IMG/VR virus record: IMGVR_UViG_3300037325_000455 | Coordinates: 1 to 31,977 of that record | Direction: 5' to 3' (one strand) | DNA length: 31,977 nt | Source: a virus | Shown here: positions 20,660 to 29,314 of the stretch, piece by piece | Layout of the letters: every line of letters starts with the position of its first letter | How positions within the stretch are numbered: the stretch's first letter is position 1 | Program-made: the position numbers and the translations under genes | Notes under the pieces: model-generated | What the model was told of the DNA's origin: nothing | Seen by the model: the letters and a program-made list of their open reading frames with translations, nothing else | Database searches by the model: none

Positions 20660-22357
20660 TCAGGCTAGGTACTCAAGCACACTGAAGTCGTTTTTCTTAG
20701 AGACACTGATCACCTGGTCATAGATGCTACTATCCGGAGCATTATGGCTGATAACAAAATTATTTCCGTTCTCAAGTTGAGTCAAAATTTCCACAAATGC
20801 CTCCTTGGAGTTCAAGTCGAGGGCTGATGAGGCTACCTCATCAAGAAATAATAGGTTAACCGAGGCACTGTTTTTTATTTCAGTTATCTGACGAAATGCA
20901 AACAAAATACTCAAATCGATCCTAGCTTTTTCACCTTCTGAGAAGGAATTATAACCAAATTCATCCCTACCTCGGGAAAGAATCTTTTCATTAAAATGTT
21001 CGTCGAGAGTAAAATTTACAAAGAAACCAAACTCGCCTAAATATTTGTTAATGAGTTTGTTAAGAATAGGAATGTACTCATTAATAATTTTGGACTTTAT
21101 GCCACCATCTTTTAATAGGCCTAAAGAGATATCCTGAACAGCTCTTTCTGTTAGTAATAACTTCTTTTGCTCTAACATGGAAAGTGCATCGGCTGCAACT
21201 GACTTTAATTTTAACTTTTCCGTCTCTAGCCCATTTGTGTCTTGTTCTAATAAGGCAATATTTGTTTTATAAGAGAATATATCTTTCTTTTTTAGTTCAA
21301 TCGAATTGCTCTTAAATTTAGAGCCGGAACTTATAATCTTAAGTTCCGCTTCGATGTCGATATTAAATTGAATAATAGAATTAAAGTGCTCTTGTTCTAC
21401 TTGTAAGAGTTCTAACTTGGCACTAATTATAGAAAGACGGTCCTGAATAATTAGTTCCGTAATCTTTTTGTGATCTGCGGTAACACATTGCATACATGTT
21501 GGACAAGATTCCATAACATCAATCGATGATATTTTTTTATTAGCCCGGTCCATTTCATCTTGAAGTAGAAATATATCCTTGGAATTGTCAACAGTAAGAC
21601 TCTTTTTATTTTCTGTTAGATTACTTTCCTTAGCATTATTCACAGCAAGTTCAATGGCAAGCTCGTCTATATCGCATTCTGTCTCTAATATCTGAGCTTT
21701 CAGACTATTGATTTTTTCCTCATGATGACCTTCCATTAGTTTGATGATTTTCAACTGATTCTGCGTATCTTTTTTTGCACCATCCAACATACCGTTTACA
21801 GATAATAGACTGTCCTTGCTATCCTGAATACGCTGTCGTAAAATCAAATTCATTTCAGAAAATACTGCAATATCTAATACATCTTCGACAACATCACGCC
21901 GCTGACCTGCTGGCAATTGCATGAATGGAGTGAAACCAGCGGTACCAATTAAGACAATCTGGCAAAAGGTTTTCATACTAATTTTTAGAATAGTATTGGT
22001 CAGATAGCCTTGGTAATCACGTGTTGCTGCTTCTTGATCGAGTAGAATACCATTTTGGTATATTTCAAAGATGTTGGGTTTCATACCACGAACAACTTTA
22101 TATTGTATTGAGCCAATAGAAAACTCAATTGTGGTCAGCATTCCCTTTAGATTAATCGAGTTAATCAGCTGAGGTAATTTAATATTACGATATGGCTTAG
22201 AGTACAATGCATAACAGACAGCATCAACCCAAACAGACTTACCTGAACCTGAGCTGGATGCAATCAAGGTATTTCTATGCTTATCCAAGCGCAATGTCGT
22301 AGGTACATTGCCATATGATAGTAGATTGGTGACGGTTATTTGGTGTAGTGTAATCAT
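20660..22357 (-). CDS. 46: Recombination endonuclease subunit gp46 (SbcC/Rad50-like)
   Basis: The 565-aa protein is the size of T4 gp46 (560 aa). Walker A is SSSGSGKS at 34-41, then a Q-loop region (MKTFCQIVLIGTAGFTPFM), a coiled coil interrupted by a zinc hook CPTC at 285-288, the ABC signature FSEGEKARID, and Walker B NLLFLDEVASSALD. With gp47 it resects DNA ends for recombination-dependent replication. Its ATG overlaps the gp47 stop by four bases. Confidence 0.94.
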   Translation of the reverse strand: MITLHQITVTNLLSYGNVPTTLRLDKHRNTLIASSSGSGKSVWVDAVCYALYSKPYRNIKLPQLINSINLKGMLTTIEFSIGSIQYKVVRGMKPNIFEIYQNGILLDQEAATRDYQGYLTNTILKISMKTFCQIVLIGTAGFTPFMQLPAGQRRDVVEDVLDIAVFSEMNLILRQRIQDSKDSLLSVNGMLDGAKKDTQNQLKIIKLMEGHHEEKINSLKAQILETECDIDELAIELAVNNAKESNLTENKKSLTVDNSKDIFLLQDEMDRANKKISSIDVMESCPTCMQCVTADHKKITELIIQDRLSIISAKLELLQVEQEHFNSIIQFNIDIEAELKIISSGSKFKSNSIELKKKDIFSYKTNIALLEQDTNGLETEKLKLKSVAADALSMLEQKKLLLTERAVQDISLGLLKDGGIKSKIINEYIPILNKLINKYLGEFGFFVNFTLDEHFNEKILSRGRDEFGYNSFSEGEKARIDLSILFAFRQITEIKNSASVNLLFLDEVASSALDLNSKEAFVEILTQLENGNNFVISHNAPDSSIYDQVISVSKKNDFSVLEYLA

Positions 22358-23397
22358 CGATTATTTGCTTCTTGTAACAATGATTGAACATAATGTTTCA
22401 CTGAGTCTTTATCTATGTTATCTGTCATACCATCAATATATTGATTAATGATGGTTTCAGTATTTTGTACTTCTACTGATTCTTCGATATCACCGCCGCT
22501 TAGGTCAATTTTATTATCAATGATAATCAGATCATGAGGATCAGCAAGTTTAAGGCTATTGAGATAGTTGTCAAAGTCTACCAAATTTTTCTTATTATCA
22601 ACAATCAGTTTGACATATTTTCCAGTAATAGACTTGGGATTCGTATAGCATACATTGTCATATCGCAACTTTATAAACATTTCTTCTGGATTAGGAATAA
22701 ATTCTGTGGTCAAGGTTTTAGTGTCAAATATGTTGAAGCCCCGTTGATCGTTGCAATCGCCCCAGTTCATGGGATATGGTGTACCTACATACTCAATCTG
22801 ACCATCATTCAAAAAATTTCTAGAGTGATAATGCCCGACCTTAACTGAAGAATAACGTTCAAACAATTTAGTCGGCATGCCGCCATGACCTGGGATACCT
22901 TTTTGCATCATGCCGCCTACGATCTCAAAGTGACCAATACAAATATCACCAACAATCTTACGTGTCATAAACTCGCGTATTTCCTCTCCGTTTTCATTGC
23001 ATATCCATGGAACTATGTCCACTGTAATATCATCGAAAGCCACCGCGGTTGGATGTGAATATACCGTGACATTAGAATATTCTCTAAGTAATATTTCTGA
23101 GGTATTAAGTTTTACAGACTCCCTGAGTTGCATATCATGATTTCCTACCAAGGTGTGAAACTTGATATTTCTTTTTTGCATTTCATCAAAGATATGCTTT
23201 TTAACAGGATGATATGATTTTAATTGTAATTGTGTTCTATGATCCCAGAGATCTCCTGTTTGTATAATAGTATCAATCCCATGCTGTTCCATATAGGGAA
23301 AAAGTTGCTCATTGAAAAATCTAATCTGGTATTTGGCAAAATGGGAGGAACCAGATTTAACACCCAAGTGACAATCGCCTACAATTGCAAATTTCAT
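22354..23397 (-). CDS. 47: Recombination endonuclease subunit gp47 (SbcD/Mre11-like)
   Basis: The 347-aa protein (T4 gp47: 339 aa) carries the metallophosphoesterase motifs in order: GDCHLGVK at the N-terminus, TGDLWDHR, VGNHD, GHFE and GHYHSRNF, which bind two metal ions. It would supply the nuclease activity in the gp46/gp47 complex. It is followed by gp46 with an ATGA overlap and lies just after gp55. Confidence 0.94.
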   Translation of the reverse strand: MKFAIVGDCHLGVKSGSSHFAKYQIRFFNEQLFPYMEQHGIDTIIQTGDLWDHRTQLQLKSYHPVKKHIFDEMQKRNIKFHTLVGNHDMQLRESVKLNTSEILLREYSNVTVYSHPTAVAFDDITVDIVPWICNENGEEIREFMTRKIVGDICIGHFEIVGGMMQKGIPGHGGMPTKLFERYSSVKVGHYHSRNFLNDGQIEYVGTPYPMNWGDCNDQRGFNIFDTKTLTTEFIPNPEEMFIKLRYDNVCYTNPKSITGKYVKLIVDNKKNLVDFDNYLNSLKLADPHDLIIIDNKIDLSGGDIEESVEVQNTETIINQYIDGMTDNIDKDSVKHYVQSLLQEANNR

Positions 23398-23406
23398 TTA
23401 ATCGCC

Positions 23407-23988
23407 TTACACAAAATCATCGAACATATTAGGAGCATCATTATCTGATTTTTTTGGTTTTTTGCCAACCATCGCTTCAACCTCATTGACACCTAGACCA
23501 GAAATAAATTCATTTAGGTTCATTCTAAAATCGCCGGCATCTTCATCATCTTGAAGACTGAATGAATCAATATCGGCAGAATATATCATTGCACGCTTAA
23601 TTCGGCTTTGCTTTGCCTCTATATTAATACGGTTAATGAAGCTAAAATGAATTGCTTGACTGAAATAACTCAAGGGGGATGTTGGCAGCCCTGTAGTTGC
23701 ATTTACCCTTGCAGGGTCATAAGACCGAACGTACTTTAGGCAAACGTGTACCCCATCCGAAATCATATCGTTTAAGAATGAGTAGTTGCGAAAGTTAAAT
23801 TTATGACCAATGCCTCTGGCTATAAGCAAGAAACACTCGCCTAGGTAGTTTGACACCCCAGGCTGTTCCTCGCCTTTTGCTAGGGCAGCATCACACTGCT
23901 CTTTGTACTCAAAAAGAGCTTCACGCATTTTTACCTTGTCTAGGTAGTAGCGAGGATTCGCAGCATCGACGGTAGGTTTAAGTTCCAT
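23407..23988 (-). CDS. 55: Late-transcription sigma factor, gp55-like
   Basis: The 193-aa protein (T4 gp55: 185 aa) contains KFNFRNYSFLNDMISDGVHV and LSYFSQAIHFSFINRINIEA, the sigma-region-2-like core of gp55, which recognises TATAAATA. It ends APNMFDDFV, in the place where T4 gp55 carries its hydrophobic acidic clamp-binding peptide. AGGAG precedes the ATG. The box-type promoter 24009-24043 drives it, so late sigma synthesis would follow the middle program. Confidence 0.9.
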   Translation of the reverse strand: MELKPTVDAANPRYYLDKVKMREALFEYKEQCDAALAKGEEQPGVSNYLGECFLLIARGIGHKFNFRNYSFLNDMISDGVHVCLKYVRSYDPARVNATTGLPTSPLSYFSQAIHFSFINRINIEAKQSRIKRAMIYSADIDSFSLQDDEDAGDFRMNLNEFISGLGVNEVEAMVGKKPKKSDNDAPNMFDDFV

Positions 23989-24008
23989 ATTTCTCCTAGT
24001 GTTGAGTA

Positions 24009-24043
24009 ATTATAACACATATCTGGAGTACAAAAAATAAACT
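24009..24043 (-). promoter_or_regulatory. Box-type (probable middle) promoter of gp55
   Basis: AGTTTAT, exactly 22 bases, TATAAT. The box is part of the terminator hairpin 24032-24086. Confidence 0.7.
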
Positions 24044-24086
24044 TGTGAGACAGACCTTTACATCTTATCTCACAAGTTTATTTTTT
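24032..24086 (-). terminator. 19-bp perfect hairpin terminating the spanin transcript
   Basis: The arms 24032-24050 and 24068-24086 are perfectly complementary with a 17-base loop, and the descending arm ends in TTTATTTTTT. It separates the late lysis genes from gp55 and could stop transcription on either strand. Confidence 0.75.
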
Positions 24087-24109
24087 AAATCGAATTTTAT
24101 GGATATAAT

Positions 24110-24141
24110 AGATTATGTCTTCCAGTTGTTCGACATAATCT
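24110..24141 (-). other. 10-bp hairpin between spanin genes and terminator
   Basis: The arms 24110-24119 and 24132-24141 (AGATTATGTC/GACATAATCT) close a 12-base loop in the 3' untranslated region after Rz. Its role is unknown; RNA stabilisation or processing is possible. Confidence 0.4.
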
Positions 24142-24193
24142 CTACCTAGATTTGAGGAGATATACCTAAGGTCTAAGCCTAGGGAAGTCACAC

Positions 24194-24841
24194 TCACCGA
24201 TGATTTTTACCAGCATCTAGCCCACCATCATGCAGACGTTGCTGGTCTCTTACCCATTTTTGCAGGGTCAAAAGTTGAACTTCTGTTGCATTGCATGTAA
24301 GGTAATTGTCGACAATTACTTTTGTCGCGGTAGAGAGCTTAATTCCTGAAGCTTCTGTGGTGATTTCATCAGCGCTTCGGGTGGTGTCGGGAACAAGGCC
24401 CTTTGCGGCTGAATCGTGGAGCATGATGAAAGTATCAGGCAAAAAACCATACTGATTATCAATTTCGGTCGTGATATACTTGTCAACATAAACTGTCCTA
24501 TATTCGGTTTTGAGTTTTTCAACTACTTTGACTTTATCTACATACATAACTACGGTTTCAGTAGTTATATAAGCGGCGGCGGCTTCTAATTTGGCTATTT
24601 CAAGTGCCTGCTGGGTTTCATGAAGCTGCCATTTAGCTTTCCACTTTGTCTCTGAGATATATTTACCGGAAAAAAATGTGAAGAATACTATGGCGACTAC
24701 ACCGGTAATAAAAACGGGTTTCTTATAAGCAAAGTTTGGTAAAAACAAACTTAAAATAATTGCGCCGATGCCCAATAGAAGCCCGGGTAGGATCAGCGTA
24801 TAAATGAACTGATGAAATACTGTTAATAAAAATATTATCAT
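24194..24841 (-). CDS. Rz: Inner-membrane spanin subunit, Rz-like
   Basis: The 215-aa protein opens with two hydrophobic segments (about 2-33 and 40-58), then a helical region rich in Ala/Glu (about 65-92) and a C-terminal domain containing TATKVIVDNYLTCNATEVQL and LQKWVRDQQRL, a pattern I associate with phage i-spanins. A second reading frame inside it (24316-24489) encodes a lipoprotein, which is the classic Rz/Rz1 nested layout and makes the call firm. The extra membrane segment is unusual, since most Rz proteins have one. Its ATG overlaps the preceding stop (ATGA). Confidence 0.82.
   Translation of the reverse strand: MIIFLLTVFHQFIYTLILPGLLLGIGAIILSLFLPNFAYKKPVFITGVVAIVFFTFFSGKYISETKWKAKWQLHETQQALEIAKLEAAAAYITTETVVMYVDKVKVVEKLKTEYRTVYVDKYITTEIDNQYGFLPDTFIMLHDSAAKGLVPDTTRSADEITTEASGIKLSTATKVIVDNYLTCNATEVQLLTLQKWVRDQQRLHDGGLDAGKNHR
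24316..24489 (-). CDS. Rz1: Outer-membrane spanin lipoprotein, Rz1-like, nested in Rz
   Basis: The 57-aa product lies wholly inside Rz in another frame. From MLTSISRPKLIISMVFCLIL the signal peptide runs to the lipobox LSSC, with the lipidated Cys at residue 23, followed by a short Pro-rich mature part (PQRALFPTPPEALMKSPQK), as in Rz1. I chose the ATG at 24489 because AGGA lies six bases upstream; the open frame extends to a TTG at 24522. Rz and Rz1 would bridge the periplasm and fuse the membranes at lysis. Confidence 0.85.
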   Translation of the reverse strand: MLTSISRPKLIISMVFCLILSSCSTIQPQRALFPTPPEALMKSPQKLQELSSLPRQK

Positions 24842-25095
24842 ACTATAGTATTTTTACCTTGTAACGATATATCAAATGGGAAATATCGAGTATTTTTCTC
24901 AAGAGCATTACCGGATCTAACTCCTGGTGGATATGTAAGATTACCAGATTTCACTGGTTCAACAATGGGGCCGAGAGCGGAATATAACTTTTTAGCATCT
25001 TCTAGACTAAGTTTTAACTTAGTGCCATTGATATCAAGTTCGATGGATGCCGTAACCTGCACGGTTTGGCTAACTGAAAATATACTGCTATTCAT
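24838..25095 (-). CDS. Hypothetical protein (85 aa) upstream of the spanins
   Basis: The frame starts MNSSIFSVSQTVQVTASIEL and contains LDINGTKLKLSLEDAKKLYS, a beta-hairpin-plus-helix pattern seen in small phage structural proteins. It ends as an ATGA overlap with Rz. Not recognised further. Confidence 0.6.
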   Translation of the reverse strand: MNSSIFSVSQTVQVTASIELDINGTKLKLSLEDAKKLYSALGPIVEPVKSGNLTYPPGVRSGNALEKNTRYFPFDISLQGKNTIV

Positions 25096-25117
25096 ATAAA
25101 GTTACCTAAAAACTTAT

Positions 25118-25612
25118 TTAAGGGAGTACTATAGCTTTCCACTTACGTCGCCTCATGGTAAATAGACGTTCTAGTGGAATGTTTGTGCTAACTGCAGTTC
25201 CAGTGGCATTAGCCGGTGCATCTTCCTCAAGTATACTAAGTTCTTCAAAAAGTGTTTCTAATTCTGGGCATTCGGATTCACATAACTCATTGAATCTAGA
25301 TAGACACTGCTCGTTTAACTCAGCTTCAGACCAATTATTCTCAACCGCCTCTTTCATTAAAAGAAAAGCCGCGGCAGCTGAACCGATTCTGGTACTTCCA
25401 CCCGGTATTAAACCAATAAGTCTTTTTAGATTCCAGGATAATCTGTGTAGCATTGAAGTAGATTTCTTCTCCTCTCGGGTAACGGCTTTTCTAACTGTCT
25501 TACCATCAATATCAATTAGACCCAACTTATATGCTGCAGTATTTTCAATTGGATTAATAAGAAGGTATGCTACTCGAAGAGCTGCCATACTGTCTAAAAT
25601 TGATGCTGCCAT
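25118..25612 (-). CDS. Conserved T4-superfamily structural-type protein (164 aa)
   Basis: The segment AYLLINPIENTAAYKLGLID, the following Lys-rich region, LHRLSWNLKRLIGLIPGG and AAAFLLMKEAVE resemble a family common beside capsid and tail genes in marine T4-like phages, where it is usually annotated only as hypothetical or structural. No enzymatic motif is visible. Its ATG shares a base with the previous stop (TAATG). Confidence 0.65.
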   Translation of the reverse strand: MAASILDSMAALRVAYLLINPIENTAAYKLGLIDIDGKTVRKAVTREEKKSTSMLHRLSWNLKRLIGLIPGGSTRIGSAAAAFLLMKEAVENNWSEAELNEQCLSRFNELCESECPELETLFEELSILEEDAPANATGTAVSTNIPLERLFTMRRRKWKAIVLP

Positions 25613-25965
25613 TATATCTTCCTTAGTTCGGTTATTGTTTTTTCGTCCAATTCAATCTTGTGGTACTCTATCACATCTATTGGCAATCGATTTAGATATA
25701 GTAAAAATGGAAATAATATTGATAGTTGATATGACGGTAATTTGTAGATAAGTAGCTCTGTAGCATGATTACCAAAATTATTATAAAGAATAACTAGATT
25801 GTTCAATACCAACCGATAAGAACAATTGACATCAAGTTTGTCAATAAGTTTTTTTACACCCATTATTCTTGATAGATCCGAGTCGAATTCCTCTACGGAA
25901 ATACATTGCGCATTACTGTATGAGTGTAATGCGACTCTGAAAAATTCTGACTCGGACATTATCAT
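25612..25965 (-). CDS. Hypothetical protein (117 aa)
   Basis: The frame starts MIMSESEFFRVALHSYSNAQ; the second Met (25959) is an equally good start. It is a soluble helical protein with LVILYNNFGNHATELLIYKL in the middle, where T4-like clamp or baseplate accessory proteins give no clear match. Coupled to the 164-aa gene. Confidence 0.6.
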   Translation of the reverse strand: MIMSESEFFRVALHSYSNAQCISVEEFDSDLSRIMGVKKLIDKLDVNCSYRLVLNNLVILYNNFGNHATELLIYKLPSYQLSILFPFLLYLNRLPIDVIEYHKIELDEKTITELRKI

Positions 25966-25967
25966 AA

Positions 25968-26762
25968 TTAAGCGACGGTTAGACTTGCACCGCGTGAGGT
26001 TACCTGAGCTGTTCCACCGTTACCACAGATTACTCGATAACGATTACCATTTAAACCAGAAGAGTTGGTAATGCCAAGTGTGGCTGCAGTTGGTGTGGTA
26101 TATGGGGCGCCTACTGCGTTAATATATGCACCTGTGCCGCCGACCTGTACCTGCCATTGGAACGTGGTAACGCCTGTGCCCACAACTGTAAATGAAGCCG
26201 CAGCAGGAGCTGTAACAGATTGCGCCTGAGGTTGGGTGGTAATAGCAATATTAACATCACCAACTACAAGATCATCACCTTTGCCATCAGTTGCCACGGC
26301 TGATGCGACAGTCATTGCAACAAGACATTCGCTTTTGTATGTAATATTACCGGCAGATGTCATTTTTTCCACAATACGATACCAACCTGGTGAACTAATT
26401 CCCTTTAATTTATTAGATACAAGAAGGGATTCTTCTAAGGAAACAAACACGATTTCTGAGTTAACGTATAGATTAGCGGCTACTGAAGCTGATAGTACCG
26501 CACCGGTCCCCACAGGTGCGGTAACTGTTGGCGCACTAGCGTAACCGGCACCAGGATTTACTATAATTACTCCAGTAATAACACCCGCGGTCACCAAAAT
26601 AGTGCCAACTGCTTGGACGCCGCCAGTTGGCGGTGCTGAAATGGTAAGTGTTGCGCCGTTTGCGTAACCGCTCATTGTGCCCGAGAAGGCAATACCCTTT
26701 ACTTGACCAACATCAATATTTTTCGGTTGACCTGCCTGTGAGTCTTTATTTGTGAATAACAT
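25968..26762 (-). CDS. Ig-like dom ain virion protein (264 aa)
   Basis: The N-terminal half is Gly/Ala/Thr-rich beta structure (IIVNPGAGYASAPTVTAPVG, a repeat type found in phage surface proteins). The C-terminal 90 residues (ITTQPQAQSVTAPAAASFTV ... FQWQVQ ... YRVICGNG) form an immunoglobulin-like domain of the kind displayed on phage capsids and tails. AAGGA precedes the ATG. It is probably a decoration protein; the exact site is unknown. Confidence 0.7.
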   Translation of the reverse strand: MLFTNKDSQAGQPKNIDVGQVKGIAFSGTMSGYANGATLTISAPPTGGVQAVGTILVTAGVITGVIIVNPGAGYASAPTVTAPVGTGAVLSASVAANLYVNSEIVFVSLEESLLVSNKLKGISSPGWYRIVEKMTSAGNITYKSECLVAMTVASAVATDGKGDDLVVGDVNIAITTQPQAQSVTAPAAASFTVVGTGVTTFQWQVQVGGTGAYINAVGAPYTTPTAATLGITNSSGLNGNRYRVICGNGGTAQVTSRGASLTVA

Positions 26763-26771
26763 ATTATTTCC

Positions 26772-28181
26772 TTATTTGTTTTTAGATTCAACTTCGGCCT
26801 TTTTGGCCAGATACTGAGCATGCTTTAGAAGAGAGGCATTCATTAGATCCTTGAAGTAGGATCGATCCTCAAAGCCTTGAGCCTTTGCAGCACGAACTTT
26901 TGCAGATAAAGCATCTTTATACTCTTGACTATCGCGAGCACCTTTATCAATTTTATAAGCCCCGCCGTATGCCCCAGCCGGGCGGCCGACCGATTGCTTT
27001 TCTTTTGGTTTATTTACAGTATTTGGAGCTCGATGATCTTCAGAGCCGTATGTCCCTTTATTCACCAAACCACCTGAGGTTTTGGTTGTGTTTGATTTTT
27101 TAGCAGCATCTTTCATATTTTTACGCCAATCAAATACGGATTCATGAATCTCGACATGATTGGCTTTTGGTGCACCGCCGCTGCGGTGTGCATTGTACCA
27201 AGAATCACCCGGTGTATCCCAGTAATGAGTCTTCTTTGAATCCACGGCCTTCTTGGCTCGAGCCTTAATCGCCTCGCTAGTTTTTTCCATGGTAGAAGCA
27301 ACAAGCTTACCGCCCTTTACAACAAGGGCGGTATGATGACCGTTTTCGTGTACGGCAGTGTAGACATCAGCTCCTGCGCCATCCTTACCATGGTGCTTAA
27401 CACTGTTATATTTTGTGGACCGGTTGTCCCAGTCGGCACTGTGGTGGGTCAGAGTAGCTTCTTCTAGATCTTTTGATGTTTTCGTCTTCAGCATCTTAAC
27501 TGACTTAGCAGGATGTGAGGAAATAGTTCCATCATCGTATTTAACTGTAATTTCGTGTGCATATGGAACCAGGCGGCTAAATGTTGGGCGCTTGCGCTCT
27601 ACATGAATAGTTCCATTGCCATTAGGTGCGCTTACTGCCATACCTACTCGATCTCTATTTGTTTTCTCGTTTGATCTAGAGTCCTCTTTTTTCCAACCTT
27701 CCTCCAGATGCTCTAGATCATCGGATTCCTTAACCATCGCTTGACGATCAAAGCCGGAGGTGTGTTTTTCACCGGACTTAGATAGTTCAATTGCTTTAGC
27801 ACGGGCCGCATTTTCTGAGTAGGCGGTATGAACTACTTTACCGGCGGCGTTTTTTACAGTAAATGATTCTACAATTTCCTCATTCTCTTTAAGGGCTCTA
27901 ACCTTTGTCATATGGTGATCGCCAAGATCTGTATTGACTGTGGTACCATTATGACCGGTGACTGTAGCAATACGATTACCAGAAAGGACGACTTTACTCC
28001 CCTTTGGGTGCTTAGCCTGTGAATCTTTAGTTTCGTCCTCAGCCCGTTTCATGCCACCAACATGAGCATCTCGAGCTTGTTTCTGAGACATCATTTCTTC
28101 TAGTTGCCTATCAATATCTTCAATTACCGATTCATGTACCATGATGTAATCCTTGAAGGAAGTTTTGCTTATATCTGTCAT
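26772..28181 (-). CDS. Lys/His-rich probable internal or structural protein (469 aa)
   Basis: The protein is strongly charged, rich in Lys, His, Ser and Gly, and has no membrane segment or enzyme motif that I recognise. It begins with TSFKDYIMVHESVIEDIDRQ, like the short N-terminal peptides that precede prohead-protease sites in T4 relatives, and contains LEE and ESF elements (HLEEGWKKE, DLEEATLTH) that such a protease could cut. I infer a packaged or scaffold-associated role. AAAGG precedes the ATG. Confidence 0.55.
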   Translation of the reverse strand: MTDISKTSFKDYIMVHESVIEDIDRQLEEMMSQKQARDAHVGGMKRAEDETKDSQAKHPKGSKVVLSGNRIATVTGHNGTTVNTDLGDHHMTKVRALKENEEIVESFTVKNAAGKVVHTAYSENAARAKAIELSKSGEKHTSGFDRQAMVKESDDLEHLEEGWKKEDSRSNEKTNRDRVGMAVSAPNGNGTIHVERKRPTFSRLVPYAHEITVKYDDGTISSHPAKSVKMLKTKTSKDLEEATLTHHSADWDNRSTKYNSVKHHGKDGAGADVYTAVHENGHHTALVVKGGKLVASTMEKTSEAIKARAKKAVDSKKTHYWDTPGDSWYNAHRSGGAPKANHVEIHESVFDWRKNMKDAAKKSNTTKTSGGLVNKGTYGSEDHRAPNTVNKPKEKQSVGRPAGAYGGAYKIDKGARDSQEYKDALSAKVRAAKAQGFEDRSYFKDLMNASLLKHAQYLAKKAEVESKNK

Positions 28182-28191
28182 GTTAATACCT

Positions 28192-29307
28192 TTATTGTGT
28201 TACGGCTTTGTGGGCCAATCTGGATTTTTCAATATTACGAATACGACTGGTTAACTTTAAGGCCAATCGACCCACTAATTTAGAACGCTGTTCAATAATT
28301 TTTTCAATACGCATTTTTTCTGGAACACTCATGCCTGCCAATGGTTTACCACGTGCAAGTTTGGTTTTCATTAAATTAATTGCTAATCGGCGGGCTCTAG
28401 TATTAATAGTCGCATTAGAGCTATGGCGCTTTAGTGCAATTCGAGTAGCACGTTGACGCTTGTTAGCAGTTCTTGCAAATCTAATCTTGGCTTTAAGCCG
28501 CTCGGCGCGTGATAATACTTCGTTTAATTCATCTGACTCATTTAGATCATCAGTTAAATCGTGATCAAGAATTTCACCTGTCTCGGAATCGATCATTACC
28601 AATTCATCATCATCATAGGCATGGATAATGTGTTCCCAGTCGGTGACACCATTAACCATATCTTCTAATTCTGCTTCAGACTCATCATCTTCGGTTTCAG
28701 AGACTTTTGACTCGGTTAAAACGGGTAATTCTATATTAGAAATATCCACACCTACCGACTCTGCTAACTTAAGCATTTCATGGAGTGTTTTAAGTTGATT
28801 CTCAGACATTGGCCCCGAATTTCTTATGGCGCTATCAATAGTCTCTTGAGCCGATTCATTTTGCTCTGGTGTATATTTTAGTGATTGTGCAATAATCATT
28901 GCGGCCTGTGTCTTACGCAAAAAAGTCTCATTAATAGATGCTGGAATAGATTCAGTTACCTTTACTGTGACCTTCCCCATTACAATAGATTCCTTAAGTT
29001 GCTTAATAGGTTTTGATGCGGCAATCTCAACTGTAGGTTCAAATGTAATTACATCACGAAGTGGCACATACATTTTATTTTCTAATACAATTTCTAGTCT
29101 GGCCTGATAATCTCCGGCCCGAAGAATATTTTTTAGACCCTTGATTTCCACTTCAACTCCATCATTGGTCTGAAAACAGGGATATGAAATACTAAATTCT
29201 TTATCTTCAATAATAAATCTAGCTTCTGGGACACCGGATGTTCCGGTAATAGCCACTTCAAATGTTAGAGTTGACGGGGTATCTAGTTTAAGAGTCGCAA
29301 TTGTCAT
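28192..29307 (-). CDS. Probable virion protein with basic C-terminal domain (371 aa)
   Basis: The first 110 residues are beta-rich (an Ig-like or carbohydrate-module-like fold). The middle is acidic (about 205-265, EDDESEAELEDMVNGV). The last 100 residues are strongly basic and helical, with RARRLAINLMKTKLARGKPL and MSVPEKMRIEKIIEQRSKLV, a segment that recurs at the C-terminus of many T4-like phage proteins near capsid genes. It is 10 bases upstream of the 469-aa gene. Confidence 0.6.
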   Translation of the reverse strand: MTIATLKLDTPSTLTFEVAITGTSGVPEARFIIEDKEFSISYPCFQTNDGVEVEIKGLKNILRAGDYQARLEIVLENKMYVPLRDVITFEPTVEIAASKPIKQLKESIVMGKVTVKVTESIPASINETFLRKTQAAMIIAQSLKYTPEQNESAQETIDSAIRNSGPMSENQLKTLHEMLKLAESVGVDISNIELPVLTESKVSETEDDESEAELEDMVNGVTDWEHIIHAYDDDELVMIDSETGEILDHDLTDDLNESDELNEVLSRAERLKAKIRFARTANKRQRATRIALKRHSSNATINTRARRLAINLMKTKLARGKPLAGMSVPEKMRIEKIIEQRSKLVGRLALKLTSRIRNIEKSRLAHKAVTQ

Positions 29308-29314
29308 AGGGAGC

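Noticed and set aside
24093-24115. Plus-strand promoter (TATAAT at about 24104)
   Set aside because: No -35 at a useful distance and no plus-strand gene downstream.
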